A stretch of 64,000 bases of DNA, taken from NCBI GenBank assembly GCA_010405405.1, contig MU004233.1, forward strand, positions 2,699,882-2,763,881, in the 5' to 3' direction. The notes beneath the pieces were generated by a model that saw only the letters and a program-made list of their open reading frames with translations, made no database searches and had not been told where the DNA came from. Made by a program: the position numbers and the translations under genes. Source of the stretch: Microthyrium microscopicum (taxonomy: Eukaryota; Ascomycota; Dothideomycetes; Microthyriales; Microthyriaceae). Of this stretch, positions 24,401-37,300 are shown piece by piece; position 1 is the stretch's first letter; every line of letters begins with the position of its first letter.

Positions 24401-24629
24401 ATGGAAGGAAAGCGGAAAGTTTCAACGCTCCAAATCTGGAGAGCCAAGCCGTCAAGGTCGTCCTATATATCAGGCTCCCGCAGAGGTTTTCCGAAAGGTA
24501 TTCACCAAGGAACAAGCAGACAGACTAATAGGGATGTCGCAGCCAAATTGGACGGAACAGAAACGGCTGCATCATGGACTGTTTAGGAAGATGCGGAGTT
24601 TGCTGAAGTCTTCAGGACTAGGTACCTAA
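21437..24629 (+). CDS. NACHT/STAND (NLR-like) protein with fungal N-terminal domain and ankyrin-like C-terminus; in-frame TGA at 23808
   Basis: Exon 1 is 21437-21867. The intron 21868-21925 has a GTTTGC donor, CTAAC branch and CACAG acceptor. Exon 2 starts at 21926. The N-terminus (MVLDPFSALSLAGNIVQFID) is the helical fungal STAND leader domain. The NACHT domain has Walker A GKAGAGKST at about 288 and Walker B FFVFVDGLDEYDG at about 395. The same frame is broken by one TGA (23808-23810) but stays open to 24629, giving ankyrin-like segments (IVQFLVKKGADLNAL, IMLFLKYGANPN, IMLLEFGANADA). A 69-nt intron 23761-23829 (GTTTAG...CACAG, in phase) would remove the stop and give an 886-aa protein. Otherwise it is a truncated 667-aa protein or a pseudogene. 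Such proteins act in non-self recognition and heterokaryon incompatibility. Confidence 0.8.
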
Positions 24630-25461
24630 GAGTACTCTACTCTAGGCAGTAGGGTAGGTAGGCTGATGGAGTAGCACGTTTTGACAGCCCACAATACATA
24701 GTTCTCCTCCATGCAATGTAGCGCATAGTTGTACATAACAGTAGTAGAGGACTCTACTCTGCACAAGCTTAAAATGTACTGCCACTCGAGGACGTGGCGT
24801 ACTGTGACTGAGATTGAGATTGAGACCCTTCAGGCTTCAGTTGTCATCCATGCGATCTAAAGCTTTTCATACCTGAGAATCAGTGACCAGGTACGTCTTT
24901 ATTATGTACCTTCCTATCAGAAATCGGTACAAGATACAAGCTGACAACGTACCTCAAAATGCGGTGGGCTAAAGCAACGGTCGGGCATAGTGACCAGCCC
25001 AATGGAAGACCATTCGACGAATAGCAAACGACTTTGGATTTAACGGGTAGATTCGAGATTGAGTATCAAACATCAAAAAATAGGAGGACAGAAAATTTGA
25101 CGGGCACTGCTTCAGATGTTGAACGCCACTGTCGCCTTCAGCGAGTAAAGGAGGATGTAGAGACTGTGATTGGACGAAATGGAGGACCAACCCCATGTTC
25201 AGTTAGCGCTTCCAAGCATCACCATCTCTTGCCTCTGATATTCACGGCGCTTACAGCCACGGCCTATACCCATTCTCTCGTGCTTCAGGAGTACCTTCAG
25301 GGAGAGCTTCAAGCTTATTTTGTCACCTTGTACCATCTCCTAACTCTATACTATCTTCACCTCCTAATATATCGTTTGCGCGACACCTTCCTCCTCACCG
25401 AACCTCTTGATATCATCTTCTAAACCCCTCTCCAAGCTTACGCCCTCCCCGCGCGCCCAAC
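24630..25461. other. Intergenic region, 0.8 kb, promoter of the PhoD-like gene
   Basis: The 200 bp before the ATG at 25462 are pyrimidine-rich on the plus strand, as is common for fungal promoters and leaders. A 129-codon ORF (25034-25423) overlaps this stretch and is Leu/Tyr/His-rich by composition. I take it as leader sequence, not a gene. Confidence 0.45.
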
Positions 25462-28400
25462 ATGGCACATCACGGCCGCCCAGACGAAGAAATGTTTCTT
25501 AGACAGAACTCGGACCAACCAGTACCCGCCGTTGGTCCTCTGCGCATTAATAAAGCTGGCGCCGCTTCTGGTACTCCTCCTCCACGAACCTCTGCTTCTC
25601 CCGCCGCAGTCATGCATCCGGCCTCAAGACCCCCTACTGGCCCTCTGCCATATCCCGATGATAGACCTCGTCCAACTGGAACTCCTGAAGGACGGTTACG
25701 AGGAGATAGTGTTACAGATCCTTTCAACTCGTCGCCTAGAGCAAAATTCACCGCCAACGATCCGAATCGCCCAACCGTTGCTGGTTATGCCCATCCTCCC
25801 CTATCCGCAGGCAGAAATGCTTCGCCTGCCAACTCTCATAACAGTAGCGAGCGAGACTCGGCAGATGGTCTTTTCCAAAGGCCTTTAAACCGAGTGCCTA
25901 CTGAACCACCAACTGCTGAAGCTGGCTCAAACCCATATCCAGAATACCACCAGCAATACTGGCCACCTCCGGCCAATGGGGCGGGATCCGATGAACATCA
26001 AGATAATCTCAACGTTCCAGGAAACGCAAATTCGGGACTAAGTCGATTTGACTCTGTCGCGTCAGTCATGACAACCCGTGCCACTCGAGGCTCTCCTCCA
26101 CCTCCGGAGACTCCAATTGCCCAACCGAGCAATGATATCGAATCGCGCTTTGCGGCTGCTGGATTCGCAAAGCCTGGAGGAGCAGTTGCACCCTCAAATG
26201 CTGCTGGAAGTGCTGGTCCAGGCAACACTGCCGCGGTCATGGGTCCTGCAGCGCTGAGTGCTGCAGCAAATCAGAGAGCCGCCCAATATTCTGGAGTGCA
26301 ACAGCGACGTCAGGAAACACCGCCAGTCGCTCAGCCGGTTGCCCAACCTGTGCAAGAGAGCACTCGGCCATGGACACCTCCACGCACCGGATCTGGTGCA
26401 GGTAGACCAGGCAATGCGCCAGTATATTCTCCACCACCAGGAACCTCTATCACAGATGTGCCCCCTGTCCAACATGCAGAGCACGCGCTCGAGCACGATT
26501 TCAGAGGGATGAATGTGAATGATGAGCCGCCACCAGCTTATGACAGCGTTGCTTCTCCTGCTCCTGGCAATCGTTATCCAAATGAAAAGGGTAGACCAGC
26601 TAATGTTGTGGTTGCTCAACCTACACCTACTGCTGCGCAACAACCACATAACCAAGGACATCCAGCTTTTGATCCAAGAACACAAACAGGACAAACACCC
26701 TCCCCAGCTCCTTATGCAGGCTCAGTAGCAGGATCTGCTTCCGGTCATTATGCTGGATCAAGTAAAGGTACACCACAGCCGATAAATGCTTCTCCCGCTC
26801 CATCCGCTCTTCCAGTCTCACCACCACCTCTACCAGAAGGCTGGATTGCACATTTAGATCCAGGTTCAGGTCAGTACTACTATATCCATCTGGCAAGCCA
26901 AGCGACGCAATGGGAATTCCCCAAAGGTCCAAATCCACTAGATCCACCCCTCTCTCCCACGGGTACTTTCGTTGGTAGCATGGCATCTCCAATTACTGGC
27001 AGTTTCAATATGGGTAGCTCAAAACTACCGTTGGCTTCACCTGGTTTCCCTGTTCCACAAACTGCTACATTCAGACCAGACGGCTATCTCAGCATGGCTA
27101 GTATTGCCAGTCCAACTGCTGTAGGCTTTACAGGACCACCACCAACCGCCGGTGTAGAGATCTTCAAAGTCGCACCATCAAATGGAGTCTACTTTGGTCC
27201 ATATTTAAGATATACCAATATGGATATCGAACGTGGATACTGGCTTGGTTCTATTATGCTAATAACCGACATTGCCTCCCCTCCAACAATTCATCTTCAT
27301 CAAAGTGTAGATCTCTCTCCCAACCCTCGGCAACTCAAAGCAAATCCAATTCACAGTCATCAAAGATGGATGTTCTATCGCTATGACATTGAAATTAAGA
27401 TGGAAGATCAAGGCGCCAAATGGACATATGCTATTACCTCCCATCTTGGTTGCACACGATATGAATTCCTTGTTGCTGGCCAGCACGAAACAAGTTGGCG
27501 ATTTATTGCTCATTCTGGCAATGACTTCGCTGTAAACGTCAATGCCAACGAACGGTCGAAGCTTGGTGGTGTTGGTTTCATGTGGAAAGACATCCTGCAA
27601 AAGCACATTGAATGTAATGGATTTCATTGTCAAATTGGTTTGGGTGATCAGATCTTTGGGGACAGAATGTGGAGAGAGATACCTACTCTCCGCGAATGGA
27701 CCGGCATGAGTGGTAAAGAAAACCGAAAGAACGCTCCTTGGACGCCGAAACATGAAGAAGATGTCACACATGCTTATTTCCATTACTATACAAGTCACTT
27801 TGATCAACCACATCTTCGAGAAGCATGGGCGCAAATTCCTCACATCTTGACCCTGGATCATCATGACATGTAAGTCGCTTTCATGCTTTCGATGTGCTCA
27901 TTCTAATCAATGCTTTAGCTTCGATGGTTTCGGCTCATATCCCGACTTTATGCAACAGTCCAATATCTTCAAGAATATTGGTCGCATTGGTGTTGACATG
28001 TACCTCCTCTTCCAGCATCACACCACCGTTGATCTACTACGAAACGTTCATGACGACACTGACCTCTTTACCATAACTGGCGCCGGCTGGCATTTTATCA
28101 AATACCTCGGCCCAGCTGTTACAGTCGTTGGCCCCGATACTCGATCAGAACGCACTCTCCACCAAGTTATGGCCGGTCCCACATATCAGGGCCTATTTCC
28201 CAAGATCGCTCTACTACCACCCAGTGTACAACATTGTGTATGGCTACTTCCAGTGCCGGTTATCTACCCACGCCTGGAAAGCATGGAACATATCACCAAC
28301 ACCGTCGCATCTGGCAAGAAAATGGCAACAGGAACTTTCAACATGGTCGGCAAAGTTACTAGCTCGCTGGCCGGTGTAGTTGGAGCCAAAGGTGCAGTAG

Positions 28401-29127
28401 GTGACGGTTTCAATGCCGTCAAGAAAGCAGTCGGCAAATCCGGTCTAATGTCTGGCATCCTAAGTCCATTTGGCGGCATCGACATGCTCGATGAACTCCG
28501 CGACCAATGGACTCATGAATCAAAGGTACACTTTACCTCATCCCAATACCCTTTTAACCTTCAAAAACTAACCTAATCCAGGATCTCGAACGAACTTATC
28601 TAATCCGCACCCTCCAAGGAATAGCCCACAACAAATCCCTCCGCATGACATTCCTGTCCGGTAATGTAAACTCCTGCGGCGCCGGTCTCCTTCACGACCC
28701 CTCGCACCCCCAAGACCACAAAACAATGTATCAAATCATCACCGCGCCCGTCGTCAACGCCCCTCCCTCCGGCTACGTCCTCCGGCTCCTCCACAACAAC
28801 AAGCCCCTATATGTGCCCGCCAATGGCCACCGCTCAACCAACCAACCTTCAGATACCAAAGAGGACATGATGGAGATCTTTAGCCAGGATGTCACAGGCA
28901 ATCCACGTGAATTGAAGAGATTGATGGCCAGGAGGAATTATGTTGCGTGCGTGGCGTTTGATCCAGAGTTGGTGCAGGGTGCTTTTGGCGCGCCGCCGAC
29001 GCCAGGGGGTGGACAGCAGGGACGACTGAGTTTGGCAGTGGATTTTATGGTGCAGGGAGATGGGGTTTATGCGGGAGCGGTTAAGTATGGGCCGGTTATC
29101 GTGCCTAGTGTTGAGTATGGACGATGA
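25462..29127 (+). CDS. WW-domain PhoD-like phosphatase (fungal metallophosphatase-like)
   Basis: Exons are 25462-27869, 27919-28525 and 28582-29127. Both introns have GTAAGT or GTACAC donors and TTAG/CCAG acceptors, and phase is kept. The product is 1186 aa. The first 450 residues are a disordered Pro/Ala/Gln-rich tail. A WW domain follows at about 453-487, with LPEGWIAHLDPGSGQYYYI and a second Trp in TQWEFP. From about 565 to the end is the large fungal PhoD-like domain. It contains GPYLRYTNMDIERGYWLGSI, metal-site-like stretches HDIFDGFGSYPDF and DMYLLFQHH, and FLSGNVNSCGAG near the end. Metal-dependent phosphoesterase activity is expected from the family but not proven; several classical PhoD ligands look altered. 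The WW domain suggests binding of Pro-rich partners. The location is probably cytoplasmic; no signal or TM segment is seen. Confidence 0.85.
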
Positions 29128-29541
29128 GCTGGCCATGGACTGAGATGTGTGCACAGAGAATGGGCGTGTAGAGAGAAGTCTGTAGAGAGGGTGTGTGTAT
29201 TGATTTGCGATTGCATGGACGGTGTAGGTTCATTGGGTGGTTTTGGTGGGGTTTTCATAGCGTAGATATTCTTCTTTTTCTGAATGATGGCTTCATGGCA
29301 TTTCTATTCATTCTTCATACTTCTTATATCCTTATCACGATATCCAGTTCTTTAAGAAAGATTCATGTTCACTAAAGCACCGAATAGGTTGTTTCCAACC
29401 ATTGATGGGTGTCCGCAAACATGGTAGATTCTATCAGCTACGCAAGACCGTCCTTGCTCAGATTAGCAAAGTGACGATTCTTCTGGGTGAGATAGTCTCC
29501 AGATGCTAGAGTAACGTCATTGTTCTGTAGAACCGACGACC
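29128..29541. other. Intergenic, convergent 3' flanks
   Basis: This is about 410 bp between the PhoD-like stop and the last proposed exon of the small minus-strand gene. It holds probable 3' UTRs. I see no ORF or repeat worth calling. Confidence 0.45.
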
Positions 29542-30233
29542 TTAACATGTGTTAGCGATTGACAATCGTCCTTGTAGAAACACGTACTGAAAAGACTGTT
29601 AGCAACCTGCATAGAACGACACCCGTAACATCAGAAAACACTCACCTCATATTGGGGAAACGCTTCTATCTCGCAGTTGAGAATTAGTCGACACAAGACT
29701 ATGGCTTCCCTTTTACCTTGCTCCTCCGAGACGAAGATGACATTCCCTTTGCATTGCTCCCAAGTCATGCTTTCGATCATCCAGCCACTGTCGTCAATTC
29801 TACGAGTTACATGTAGCAGGTAATGTCTATACCACCTCCAGCCTCGGCCGATGGTAATTTTGGTAGTTCGTCCATCGTCGAGATCCACTACGTAGATGCT
29901 CCATTTATCATCCAGACTTTGAGGTGAAAATCCTTTCATGAGCTTTTCATAATCTGCGTCACTAATCGGCAGTTCCCAAAGTGTTGTTGCTGGGTCGATC
30001 ATGGGCTTTTCTGGTGGGTCAGGGCAATCGTCGCCACCTTCAACTTCGGCGTCGTTCTCGGTAGCCATTGTGACGCCTGGGTATCTTTGAGCATGACCCA
30101 TCGGTTGGTCTGGAGTGAGGACTGACTACGTACCGTGTTGCGAAATATCTTGGATGCTTTGGGCTGAATTGGCTATCCCAGCGTTGCGACTGGCCGCAAT
30201 CTGGCTGAGGGCACTGCGGATTGCTGGATCCAT
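29542..30233 (-). CDS. Hypothetical conserved-looking protein, three exons
   Basis: Exon 1 (30233-30134) encodes MDPAIRSALSQIAASRNAG. Intron 30077-30133 (GTACGT...CCCAG) is in phase. Exon 2 (30076-29646) holds the main domain, rich in Trp and acidic residues (TTLWELPISDADYEKLMKGF, GRGWRWYRHYLLHV). It ends at a strong GTGAGT donor. Intron 29587-29645 has a GCTAAC branch and TTTTCAG acceptor; exon 3 (29586-29542) adds 14 residues. The total is 191 aa. If the second intron is not removed the protein ends at 29631. No family is recognised. It is probably intracellular, with no signal peptide or TM segment. A MITE sits about 115 bp upstream of its ATG. Confidence 0.55.
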
Positions 30234-30347
30234 TTTAATCCTGAATTTGTGTCATAATCTGGAAGTACGTGCTTCGAAAGGTTACTGATTCTGTGTCAAG
30301 TGAGATCGTGGGCTTGTTCATGTAAGTTGCTGATGCCTCCCGTAGTA

Positions 30348-30500
30348 CTACCGTTTTTACCCTTTCAGTTGGGATAGGTTAGCGCGGTTTTTTAGGCGAG
30401 GTTTGTCCGTGAGCGATAGCGAGTCCCTGGCTAAATTCACAGCGCCACCAGCAAGAAAAAGCGCGCTAACCTATCCCAACTGAAAGGGTAAAAACGGTAG
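30348..30500. mobile_element. MITE, 153 bp, perfect 39-bp terminal inverted repeats
   Basis: The left end 30348-30386 and right end 30462-30500 are exact reverse complements over 39 bp, starting CTACCGTTTTTACCC. The inner 75 bp are unique and non-coding, with weak continuation of the inverted repeat (poly-T/poly-A runs). A GTA trinucleotide sits directly outside each end, as a possible 3-bp target duplication; a TA-type duplication shifted by one base is also possible. Size, perfect ends and lack of coding capacity define a miniature inverted-repeat transposable element. The perfect ends imply recent insertion. It lies in the promoter of the small gene ending at 29542. Confidence 0.9.
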
Positions 30501-30629
30501 GTACCTAATTGAAGCTTTAGATCCATGTCGAGGACCCTGCAGATCTTGCGGAGGGATTCTAGTGCTTGGGAATATTTAGAACCGAAAGCCATTCCGGAGG
30601 GTCGGCAAACTGGATCCGTAATAATAGGC

Positions 30630-33600
30630 CCCTAATCCGTCGCTTAATTAGGAAAGGTTCTATTTAAGAATTAGTAGTAGTTATATAGCGCTAATAGAAT
30701 CTATTAGCGCTATATAATAGAATTTAGCTCTAATTCTTAATAACGCTTTATTAGAATAGTATTTATATAGAGTTTATATAGATATTAGATCTTAGCCTTA
30801 AGGTTAATAAAATATATAAAAAACTAATTAATTTTAAGTAGAAAACTAATTAATTTTAAGTATATTCTTAAAGCTATAAGTAAACTTAAGAATAGCTAAG
30901 ACTCTTAAGAAAGCTATAGATTATAAAATACGCGCTAATAAAAAGATATAATCTTATAGTAGTAATTTAGTAGTAGAAATTATTAGATTTAATATCTTTA
31001 TATTCTATAACTTATATCTTTATATTCTAAAGCTTAATATCTTCTTTAAAGTTAAAATATTTTAATAATCTACTTTAATACCTAGAATCTTAATTAAGAG
31101 TATACTTAGCTTATTTAAAGTAAACCTAATTTCCTCTCTTTTCTTTTATATCCTCTAGGGCCTTACTATATAAAATATACTTATATTAGTCTCTAGTTAC
31201 TAATAAGCTATAGTGCTTATAAAGACCTTTTCTAGTTACTAGTTTCTTAGCTAGGGCTAAGATAATCTAACTAAATTAGTTAGAATCTATATTTATAATA
31301 AAGAATTATATAGTAGTAGTACTAGTAATACTCTAAGTAGTTAAAAAGGTATATTTTAGAAAAGCGTTATTTAAGATTTTAAGAGTATATCTAGTAGTAA
31401 AGTACTTATTAATTAAATAATAAAGAGTATTTTAAAAGATATAGTAATATAGTAGCGTAAAGAGAAGAATAAATACTATTTAGGAATAATTCTTAGTTCT
31501 AATTTATATTAAGAAGCTCTAGATATATAGATTATTATTAAAGACTAGTATAATTTAAGGGTATTAAGTAGAACTAACGCTTAGAAACTAGTTAATACGT
31601 ATAGGTAAGAATAAGTTTAATAGCGTAATATTATTATAATAATATTTAGTAAGCGTTAGAAGCTAATTATTAAAGAAGATAAGACTTTACTATTATCTAT
31701 AAATAATATATCTACTCTATCTATTTCTAGATTATTATTAATACTACTAGTTTAATCTTTATTAAAAGAATTCTTTAACTTTAATACTACTAGTTTAGGT
31801 CCTCTATTACTATAGTATATATATGCTTAAATATTAATACTTAAGCTTTTAATAAGTCTTAGCTTAAGAAGAAATAGAAGGGCTTAAAATCCTATAGTAA
31901 GATAAGTAAAGTATTAAAAAACGCTATCTTATATTAATAAGGTAGCCTTTATAATAAAAAAGTATTTTAAAAATACTAATAAGAAAGATAAAGAAGCTTA
32001 TTATCTTATATAAGTATAGAATCTTATAGATATAGTTATTAATAATAGTAAAGGTACGTTAAAATTATAATAAAATAAAGAGATATTATAAAATTTAAGA
32101 AGTATTAAAGCGTAGGTTTTTAGATTAAAAGAATAGGCTACTTAGCTTTTAGAGTAATATTTAGAAATAGTAAAGAAACTTAGTTATAATTCTATAAATA
32201 AGCTTAGATAAATATAATTTTAATATTCTTTATAAATTTTAGTAGTTAGTATAGATATATTCTATTTATAGCTCTTTATAATATCTTCTAAAAGCTTTAA
32301 GAGTTAAATAAAATACTAACCCTAAATCTTTAATATCTTTATTCTTTAATATTTTATAGGTACTTAACTATATCTCTTCTTTATTACTTCTTTAATATAT
32401 AATATTCCTTCTAATCTTTAATAACTTTATAAATAAAACTATTAAATAAACTATTAGGATTTAGATAATCCTTAATTAATATTAGTAATATTCTAAAATA
32501 TAAATTTACTAAATTCGTATAGTAATAGGTAAAATAGTTAGTTAATAAGAATGATATACCTAAATAATAGGTAATAGGTATTAAACTAACGTATAGGTTT
32601 AGCTTAAAATTAGATATTTCTTTACGTTATAATTCTTTTACCTATATAAAAAATTACTTAATAAATATATACTTCTTTACTATAATTTAATTAAATTGCT
32701 ACTTAGTAATATTTAGTAGGCTATTAAATAAGACTATTATAATATTACTACCTTAGTATATAGTATCCTTATATAATTATTATTTTTAGTAGTAAAGAAA
32801 TAGTTAATAAAGTTTATCTTTAAGATTTAATTCTAAAAGTATTATTTTATTATTAATTGTCCTAAGATAACTAACGTTAATAGAGAGAATTATACTATTA
32901 GAATAGTATATAGCCTAGCTCTTTATATAGTATCTTTAAGTATAACTATTATAAAATGCTTACTATTAATTCTCTTTACCTTCTAGTTAATAGATATTTA
33001 TTATAGTAGCGTTAATAAAGCCTTAAAAGTAATCTCTACTACTAGTATTCTTTATAATATCTATATATTCTTATATTTAATCTAGTATTAAAAGAGAGTA
33101 GAATTTTAAAAGCTTATAGTAGTAATGATAAAGATATATTAATATTTAATTAAAGTAATCTTTTAATAGTATAGAACTCTTATAAAACTAATAAGAGAGG
33201 TTAAAATAAATATATAATTAAGATAGCCTTATTAGTACTAACGCTATTAGGAATTTAGCTTTATATAGTAGATTATAACGTTTCTTTAAGGAAAGGCTTT
33301 AGAAATCTATTAGATAAGCTAATTATTTAATTTCCTTTTTTAAAAACTTATTATATACTAATTAGTACTATAGATATTCTTCTTTATAGCTTTAAATAAC
33401 TATACTAATATTATAATACTATATTACTATTAAAGAAAAGATTAAGATTTTATTCTTAGTATTTATAGCTAATAGGTAGTTAATATTCTTAATTAATATA
33501 ATCCTAATTAATATTATTAAGAAATTAGAAGAATTATAACGCTACTATAGCTACTTTAGTAGTAATTTATTATTTAGTATCTATTATGAGTATTTTAGCT

Positions 33601-33737
33601 ATCTTAGGGCTTAAATTTAATAATTTTTAGATAATTTTTAGATAGTTAATAGCTAAGATATTATTAAATTAGGGTTTAAAAAGCTATAGAGGTAAAATTT
33701 ATATGTAATCCTTTATCTCTATTTGATACCCCCTAAT
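30630..33737. mobile_element. 3.1-kb AT-rich block, RIP-degraded repeat relic
   Basis: Composition changes abruptly at about 30.64 kb and returns to normal at about 33.73 kb. Inside, the sequence is dominated by TA steps with few CA/TG or CG, and no ORF above 60 codons survives. This is the footprint of repeat-induced point mutation (C to T in CpA) acting on a duplicated element. The direct 8-mer CCCCTAAT occurs at both borders (30629-30636 and 33730-33737), possibly an old target-site duplication. No coding domain of the original element can be read, so its class is unknown. Confidence 0.8.
30664..30740. repeat. Hairpin at left end of the AT-rich block
   Basis: A perfect 17-bp inverted repeat (30681-30697 and 30701-30717) with a 3-nt loop sits inside a longer imperfect one, TTAAGAATTAG (30664-30674) pairing with 30730-30740. 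The arm contains TATATAGCGCTAATAG, one of few GC-containing words in the block. Either a remnant of the original element's terminal structure or a foldback that escaped mutation. Confidence 0.7.
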
Positions 33738-33740
33738 AGG

Positions 33741-34301
33741 ACCAATTAATCTACTCCTTACCTCTTTTGGCTGTTGGATAGCGTTTATTAATTATCAAGT
33801 TTTCAGCTGCTAACCCTCCAGATTGTATACCGTACCACTTGATGCCCAATTTATAGCCCCTGATACCGTTTTCTCACTTGTGGCGCTTGGACTTATCTGG
33901 ATTAGCGTCCCTGACAAGGTTGCTGCCCATGCAGTGCAAGGATCTGGGCCTGGGGCTCCCCTGAGCATCCAATAATTCGGGAGTCTTGGGGGCTAAGCCT
34001 CAAGTATTCAACTCCTCCTTCATTATCGCGATCTGCTTGAACAACTTCAGTTTGTTGTCGATTCTTTTCCTTCTGATTTTGCGCTGAATTCTTATCCTTA
34101 TGCTTTCTAGTAAATATCGCTGATACCTTCCATTCGCGCCCAAGACTCACTCATTCACGACGCCCCTGAAGCCTGAATTTGGGGCATGCATACATCCAGA
34201 CCCTGACTGCGATCACCGGCCTCTAACCGCGAACCTTCTATCGAGTCCCCGTTTAGGCCTATCCACTCGTTATACCATAAATCCAACTGAAATCGCGAGG
34301 G
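33741..34301. promoter_or_regulatory. Promoter region of the 1526-aa protein gene
   Basis: This is 560 bp of normal composition between the AT-rich block and the ATG at 34302. It has only short ORFs on the minus strand. No specific element was recognised. Confidence 0.4.
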
Positions 34302-37300
34302 ATGAGCGTAAATCGTACTCAGCTCCCCCAGGATCCATTTCAGCGACCGGCGACTGTTGGATATACTGGTCAAGCCGCTGGGGCAACCTTCCCGCAGCAG
34401 CAACCGCAGCAATGGGCGCCACAGCAGCCTACAACAGGTTATAACCCTGCGCAGTATCCTGTGATGCCGAGCGTAGCAGGGCAATATCAAGGACATGTAC
34501 AACCGCAGCAACAACAGCAATCGCAGTATAATCAGCAGCAGCCAGTCTATCAAACCCCAGGATCCCAAGCGCCGCCAGCTCCTGGAGCATATCAGGCCGA
34601 GAATCAAAACCAGGGCTACAATAACAGATGGTCGGTTTCTGGCCAAGTCCCAAATCAAACCCAACAGTATGATCAAAATGCTCCACAACGGCAGTCGATA
34701 TACGTTGGAGGTTCTGGCGCAACTCAAAATCCAATAGAGGGACAGAGTCAATATGCGCAGCAAGTGCCTCCTCCTCTACCACCGAAGGATGGCTATGCCC
34801 AGCATGCTATGCAGACACAACAGTACGGTGCCCAGCAGCCTCAGACTGCTGCAGGCTACCAACAGCCAAATCAACAATTTGCACCCCCTCAAGGACAATA
34901 TCAATATGCAGGGCAGCAACCACAGCAATATGGGCAACCGCAGCAAGTACCACCGCCAACTCAATCTCCTTTACAGAACTTTCATAATACTCCTCCGCCA
35001 CAAGCTCAATATGGTCATCAACCGCAACCCTCCCAACCTGCAAACCAATATCAATCACATGGGCAACAAATAGGACAGGCAGCAGTACCTAACCAGCAGT
35101 ATCAACAACCAGGTCAACATCCACAGCCAGGATATCAAGGTTATCAACAGCAACAGTACCACCAAACCTATCCACCTCAACAACAACCAGGTCAAATATC
35201 GAACATACCCTTGCAAAGTTCTCAAAACCCTCAAGTTGAACCAGTATCTCCTATTCTTGCTGGTCGACAGAATGATCTCCAAAATTCAAGACCGAGCTCA
35301 CATCATTTACCTTCGCGAACCAATAGCAACATCAGCAAGCCTATTCTAACACCAAATTCCAATTCTTCTCCTCCTAGACCTGCCAGGACAACTGATTCTC
35401 CAATTTCAGCATTGAAGCCCGTACATGGTCAGGGGTTTGAAACTAAGAAAAAGGTGGCAGATCCGAATGGCGTCGGCAGCACTGGTGCATCCGCTCTAGG
35501 CTATGGAGGACCATCTGATTGGGAGAGCTTCGGACCAGCAGAATACGAGGTTGATGATCTAGATTTCTACTCACAACGACAGGAGAAAGCCGAAGAGCAA
35601 AAGGACGCTCCAATTGAGTTACCAACCGGGTCACCCGTTACTACTGGGCCGCCCCCTCCCACATCTGTGATCCATGGAGTTATGGAGGTTGAAGGTAGTA
35701 CAGTTCCTGTTCAGCAGCATCCAATACATGCGCCTCAGCAATCAGCTTCAGTAGTAGGAGCTGCCATTGATTCTGGAGTGATCATGTCAGCAGAGCCTAG
35801 ACAAGCCCATTCCAATCACCCTCCTGGCCCTCCACCTAATCATCCTCAAGTTGCATCTCCTCCTCCTGCAGAGAACGGCTTGATCATTAGTAATGCTAGT
35901 GGATGGGTACCACCTCCAAGCACTGGAGCTCAGTATCAACAACCTCCGTCCCAACCACACACCGGGATCATCGTAGGAGCTGCTGGATCCCAAGCAGGAT
36001 GGCAAGGCGCTCCTATTCAAGGTATGCAGATGTCTAATGTACCTCCTCAGCAGCCTGCATCAGCACCACCAGGTCAGATGCATGTTGCTCCACCTCACAC
36101 TGGACTTCTAGCTCAGACCTCTCTAGCCCATTCGATTCCAAATACAGATGAGCACAAGGCACTTTTAGCAAAACTGGCAGAAACCGAAAGTGAATTGGCT
36201 CATTTCAAAGATCGCGAAATGGAGACTCGTCTACTAGGAGAACAAAGTACTGAAGAGGTACAAAAGCTCAACGGTCGAATTGCAAAGCTGCAAGACGAAT
36301 GTAATGGTGCACAAAGTGAATATGCCAAGCTTGAGCGCTCAATGGAAGCAATGGAAAATGCATCAGTCACCGCTTCAAATGAAAAGGCAGCAATGGAAAA
36401 GGAAAGGGGCAATCTGATTGCTAGAATTCAACAACTGGAAAGCGCTTTAGCTACCATGAATGCCGAAAAGGAAGGTACTAGAGGAGATCTTACGACCAAA
36501 CTACAAGCCGCTGAGACTGCACACGCAACGACGAGAACCGATGCTGAAGCAGCGAGTACCGGATATCAAGCCAAAATCAAAGAACACGAAACTTCTCTCG
36601 CTGAAGCCAAATCCGAGATCGAAGTACTGAAGAAGCAATTGGAAGATGCTAAATCCAAACCTGCGGACATCGCTCCAGGGCTTGGAGACTGGTATAAAGG
36701 ATCGCTATCTCGTTTCTCCGAGGTACTGTTTGCTGAAGAAGCAGCTGATAGTGTTCCGATTAAGATGAAGAAATTCCAAGATTGGGTTAATGCTGAGGCC
36801 CAGATGAGAGGTATACAAATGGAGTTTCGGCCCAAATCAGGTTTCAGTTCGGCTCAAGAACCTCTGGTCTCTCCGGCTTTCACACCTGCGGACACTCCAA
36901 CTCACAAGCCAAGCCTTGATATGCAAGCTGTTCAGAGAGCTGTATCGAATGCTGATTCCGATGGCGAACAATATTCACCTGGAGGCAGACCGATAATAGG
37001 ACGTCCAGTTGCCGGAAGTAGAACAGAGAGTGAGCCTGCATTTCCAGTCCAGCAACCAATCATTGCACAAATGGCTCCAGCAATTCCAGCGGAAACGAAT
37101 TCCCCTACCACCGAAAAGCAGCCATTCCGTGCTTACAGAGATCGATCATCGTCAAATGCTGTTGTTCATCCGCCACGAAACGATTCTAGATCCAGCTCAA
37201 TTCCAAACAATGCTGGACAATCGGTGCAAGTTCCTGTTCAACCTCCAGTAGTCCAAGCAGCAGTTCCGCCGCCAGTAGCCAAGCCAGCATACCAAAAATT

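Noticed and set aside
25034-25423. 129-codon frame before the PhoD-like gene
   Set aside because: It overlaps the pyrimidine-rich promoter/leader; Leu/Tyr/His bias follows from composition.
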